From assembly GCA_036655355.1 (NCBI GenBank), contig JAVVQG010000008.1, forward strand, positions 1-64,000: a stretch of 64,000 nt of DNA, written 5' to 3'. The first letter of the stretch is position 1; every line of letters begins with the position of its first letter. Made by a program: the position numbers and the translations under genes. Below, piece after piece: positions 61,536-64,000 of the stretch. Source of the DNA: JAUNSR01 sp036655355. Its GTDB lineage: Bacteria > Bacteroidota > Bacteroidia > Bacteroidales > JAUNSR01. The notes under the pieces are model-generated. The model searched no databases. It saw nothing but the letters and a program-made list of their open reading frames with translations, and had not been told where the DNA came from.

Positions 61536-61772
61536 TTAAACTCCGAAATAATGATTCCATTCTTCCCGGAAATTAATCTTATTTTCTTCAAGTATACTTT
61601 CTGCTAAACGTATGTCTTTAGGTTTTAACCCTTTATTCTCTATAAGAATTACATCTTCTTCAATAACAAACTTTGCTACACCATCAGAGCACTCAACATG
61701 TATATGTATCGGTTCGTGTTCTCTGCTATAGAAGTAAAATCTAAGTCCAAATAATATTAATAATGTTGGCCT
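61536..61772 (-). pseudogene. DUF4160-family gene lacking a normal start codon
   Basis: An open frame of 78 residues shows the DUF4160 pattern: RPTLLILFGLRFYFYSREHE, then PIHIHVECSDGVAKFVIEED and REEWNHYFGV. Family members begin MPT..., but here the matching codon at 61770-61772 is AGG (minus strand), and no ATG, GTG or TTG is in frame anywhere in the open stretch. Either the start codon was lost by mutation, or a rare start such as ATT or CTG is used. Stop codon lies 10 bp before the DUF2442-like gene. Confidence 0.6.
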
Positions 61773-61987
61773 TGTGGGTAATTTTAGATATATACAAATA
61801 TAGGTTATAAAATTATATCCTACAATTATAACACATGAAATTAGATTAAGTAAAAACTATTTAGAAGAAGTACTTAACCGAAGGTTTATGAATGCTTGAG
61901 AGAAGTAGGTAATTATCTTCCTTATTTGAAATTTGAACACTTATTTCACACAATATGTTATAGTTATAATAAGCAGCCTATTTACAT

Positions 61988-62584
61988 ATGAAGCACGTAA
62001 TTGTATATATTATATTTTTAATCACACTTTTCTCTTGTGAAGAGAAAAGTGTAATACCTATCTACGATTTAGGTAGGGTAGAATATGAAGTTCTTAAAGT
62101 TGAAGAGAAAAGTGAATTATCCAATTGGGTGGAAATTGATAATCTAAATAGTTCTTCCGAAACTATTCATAATTTAGAACTTCCTTCGAAACTATATTTT
62201 TCATATCAATATATAGAACCTTATTGTCTGGATTCTATTAAACCAACATTGATTAATATTCCAAAATATAATGCAGCTGGTACTTTTATAAATATGACAA
62301 AAAATAAGTATCAGTTTAGAATTAATCATTCCGAAAAAATAGATTCAGATAATATATATCAATTTCAAGTGATTGTACCTAAAAACGAAAAATATATAAT
62401 TGAAATTTATAATAATGGAATTTCAATAGAAGGAAAATTTAAAGCATTATTAAATGGACTAGAATCAAAAGAGGTAGAGGGTAAATGGCTTAGTATTCAA
62501 TTTGTTAGTTATACCGTAATTATAAGGGACAATCAGCAGGAGGTAGTCATGAGAAATACCTTAGATATTATCGATAATTTTTAA
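61988..62584 (+). CDS. Lipoprotein of unknown function (198 aa)
   Basis: Lipoprotein signal MKHVIVYIIFLITLFSC with Cys17. The mature region is beta-rich, with Asn/Ile/Tyr-rich codon use and very AT-rich DNA compared with the first 58 kb, a sign of horizontal acquisition. No motif recognised. It has a strong terminator at 62667. The 61773-61987 stretch before it holds only AT-rich sequence. Confidence 0.75.
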   Translation: MKHVIVYIIFLITLFSCEEKSVIPIYDLGRVEYEVLKVEEKSELSNWVEIDNLNSSSETIHNLELPSKLYFSYQYIEPYCLDSIKPTLINIPKYNAAGTFINMTKNKYQFRINHSEKIDSDNIYQFQVIVPKNEKYIIEIYNNGISIEGKFKALLNGLESKEVEGKWLSIQFVSYTVIIRDNQQEVVMRNTLDIIDNF

Positions 62585-62666
62585 ATTTATATTATTAAGA
62601 TTACCGCTATATAAAAATAATAACCAAGACGTGAGGGATTTGTTACCTATGAATCGGGTAAAAGTA

Positions 62667-62710
62667 CAAGTTTGAAAAAGTGTGATGAACTTTTTCAAAC
62701 TTGACTTTTT
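62667..62710 (+). terminator. Terminator after 198-aa lipoprotein
   Basis: A perfect 15-bp stem CAAGTTTGAAAAAGT / ACTTTTTCAAACTTG with a 7-nt loop, followed by ACTTTTTATT. Confidence 0.88.
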
Positions 62711-62733
62711 ATTGCTTTGAATGATGTGCTTTA

Positions 62734-62845
62734 CCGGAGGCTTATGGAACGAACTGACGACAAAGTTTATTACAGTCTCGAAATCACAGGAAAATCAAAT
62801 GCTGCTTAGCTTTTATTCAATAAAAGTAGGCAATTCCAATTGCCA
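62734..62845 (+). repeat. Dispersed repeat, copy 2 (other copy 59196-59305)
   Basis: Close match to 59196-59305 (shared TTTATTACAGTCTCGAAATC and AAATCAAATGCTGCTTA). Lies between two convergent lipoprotein genes. Confidence 0.65.
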
Positions 62846-62854
62846 TTTTCTATG

Positions 62855-63460
62855 TTATCTTGTTCCATAAGTGGCATGGATCGTAATGGAATCAGTTGGA
62901 TTCTTTTCGTTGTATAATGTCCCTTCTATTTTTACTTCTATTATCGGCTTCATGTAATTAAGCCATATTACATCCAAAATTTCTACTTTAAAGGGGTTGT
63001 TTTCTTTTGTTACATACCGAGATTCAATGCTTTTTTCGGTTTCATTCTCTAGTTTTGTAAAGTATAGATTTATCCGATTGTGGTCCCAATCCTTATAATA
63101 AGAATTAGTGAGATAACGAATACCTTTTTTTAAATCATACATATATATGACAATAGAAGCATTCTCTTCATATTCAATAGATGTAGGCATTGCTACTATA
63201 GTATCTTTATCGTTACCACTTGGATAAAAGATTCCTTTCATATTACTATGTATAGGGTTGAAAGGGTATCCTATTTTTTCTGGATACCCAACATTTTCAA
63301 TCGAAATATATTTTTTATTGATTGTCCCTTTGAAATATCCCCAATGTATGTTCTCTTCTTTTGATTTTGGTTCCAAAATCGTACCATCTTTATCATTACA
63401 TGAAGATATAATCAGATTAGATAAAAGAATTGTCAAAATAAGAATTTTGTACTTTTTCAT
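62855..63460 (-). CDS. Lipoprotein, DUF5025-like
   Basis: 201 residues from MKKYKILILTILLSNLIISSC, lipidated Cys near 21 (an ATG 24 bp upstream adds MNTQIFKW). The C-terminal half (FKVEILDVIWLNYMKPIIEV then KIEGTLYNEKNPTDSI) resembles DUF5025 lipoproteins common in Bacteroides. Role unknown. AT-rich like the rest of this end of the window. Confidence 0.72.
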   Translation of the reverse strand: MKKYKILILTILLSNLIISSCNDKDGTILEPKSKEENIHWGYFKGTINKKYISIENVGYPEKIGYPFNPIHSNMKGIFYPSGNDKDTIVAMPTSIEYEENASIVIYMYDLKKGIRYLTNSYYKDWDHNRINLYFTKLENETEKSIESRYVTKENNPFKVEILDVIWLNYMKPIIEVKIEGTLYNEKNPTDSITIHATYGTR

Positions 63461-63501
63461 CCATTTAAAAATTTGTGTATTCATACAATGAGTATTCCGA
63501 C

Positions 63502-63538
63502 GAAAGTGTAGATCTGTTCCGGAGGAAAGTGTACATCT
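63502..63538. repeat. Short direct repeat, possible IS end
   Basis: GAAAGTGTAGATCT (63502-63515) and GAAAGTGTACATCT (63525-63538) differ at one base and are 23 bp apart. Paired subterminal repeats of this kind occur at ends of IS21-type elements, but no IS21 gene is in the window. Confidence 0.35.
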
Positions 63539-63602
63539 CAGAAGAGTTGAAAAATTATAGATAAACGTATTAAGATTTATTTTCTACTCATAGACTCTCC
63601 TT

Positions 63603-63831
63603 TATTATGTAAAGAATTACATAACAAAGGGTAAGCGTAAAGCTGTTGCCATCAATCACATAAAAGGAGTTACTTTTAAAGTTGACTTCTTATGTGGTAG
63701 CTGATTCCTGGTTTGCAAAATCAACTTTTTATCAAGGGCTTAACAAGATGGAATTTCATCTTATTTCGAGATTCAGAGATGATGCACAATGTTTTCCTGC
63801 TCGGAAGATTTATTGCAATGTTTGTCATTAA
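63603..63831 (+). mobile_element. Frameshifted transposase remnant (DDE type)
   Basis: Frame 1 (63603-~63686) encodes KGKRKAVAINHIKGVTFKVD. Frame 2 (63688-63831) continues with SYVVADSWFAKSTFYQGLNK and MEFHLISRFRDDA. Together they match the central region of IS4-like DDE transposases (VVADxxFxK ... GFHLISRLRDDA). A one-base shift near 63687 and a stop at 63829 break the gene. Nothing clear follows to the window end at 64000. Confidence 0.55.
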
Positions 63832-64000
63832 TCTGAACAGAATCTTAAATGACAGACTTTTCAAAGGACTGGCCTAGTTTAGGGCGAATGCCGTTTAGCT
63901 CCAATATTGGGTTTTTCGAATTTAATTACGAAATATTGTAATTTAATACCCCCCTAAAAAGGAGAAGCGGACATCGTGATACTATGCTTAGAATTTTAAT

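Noticed and set aside
1..64000. CRISPR array, rRNA operon, prophage or replication origin
   Set aside because: No regularly spaced direct repeats, no rRNA-like stretch, no phage structural genes and no dnaA-box cluster were seen.

Overview
The window looks like chromosome from a member of the Bacteroidetes, most likely order Bacteroidales (a Parabacteroides/Tannerellaceae-type genome is plausible, but I cannot fix the genus from sequence alone). The evidence is: repeated Bacteroidetes housekeeping promoters with the -7 box TAnnTTTG and few clear Shine-Dalgarno sites; a TonB receptor with an N-terminal carboxypeptidase-like domain; OprP-type porins; many Bacteroidetes-style lipoproteins; an AroF-chorismate mutase fusion in a pheA/aminotransferase/tyrA cluster; a GAFTDA-type sigma-54 activator; and strict-anaerobe nrdDG.

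Layout. 0-8 kb: tRNA-Lys (cut by the window edge), ettA, a TonB-dependent receptor behind a ~350-nt structured leader, a thioredoxin, a lipoprotein, a YkvA-like protein and a K+ channel. 8-17 kb: nrdD-nrdG, a porin, a Ser-type sulfatase, tRNA-Ser(UGA) copy 1 and xpt-pbuX (xanthine salvage). 17-32 kb: tRNA-Ser copy 2, a lipoprotein plus M48 protease, tRNA-Asp, two orphan receiver proteins, then a seven-gene + strand operon (duplicated leucine-rich lipoprotein, DcuC, isoaspartyl dipeptidase IadA, porin, M14 carboxypeptidase, porin, lipoprotein esterase) followed by a membrane-spanning SARP-type regulator. I read this as an uptake and catabolic locus for Asp-containing or isopeptide substrates feeding fumarate respiration. 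32-36 kb: tRNA-Ser copy 3, cytoplasmic and exported thioredoxins, a Crp/Fnr regulator and trxB. 35-44 kb (minus strand): tight operon dxs-trkA-trkH-ftsK-lolA-trxB, with a 58-residue membrane protein just upstream.

44-48 kb (minus strand): aromatic amino-acid operon pheA-aminotransferase-aroF/CM-tyrA. It is preceded by a complete transcription attenuator: a 27-codon leader peptide with 7 Phe and 6 Tyr codons, mutually exclusive hairpins and an intrinsic terminator. 48-59 kb: a small acidic protein, a GH43 glycosidase, then on the minus strand an adaptor, two FtsX/MacB-type permeases, ATPase, TolC, sigma-54 response regulator and histidine kinase. An exact -24/-12 sigma-54 promoter lies upstream of the first gene, so the operon probably encodes its own activator.

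59-64 kb is AT-rich, gene-poor accessory DNA: a HigBA-like toxin-antitoxin pair with a perfect 14-bp inverted-repeat operator, a DUF2442/DUF4160 pair in which the DUF4160 start codon is lost, two lipoproteins, dispersed hairpin repeats and a frameshifted transposase remnant.
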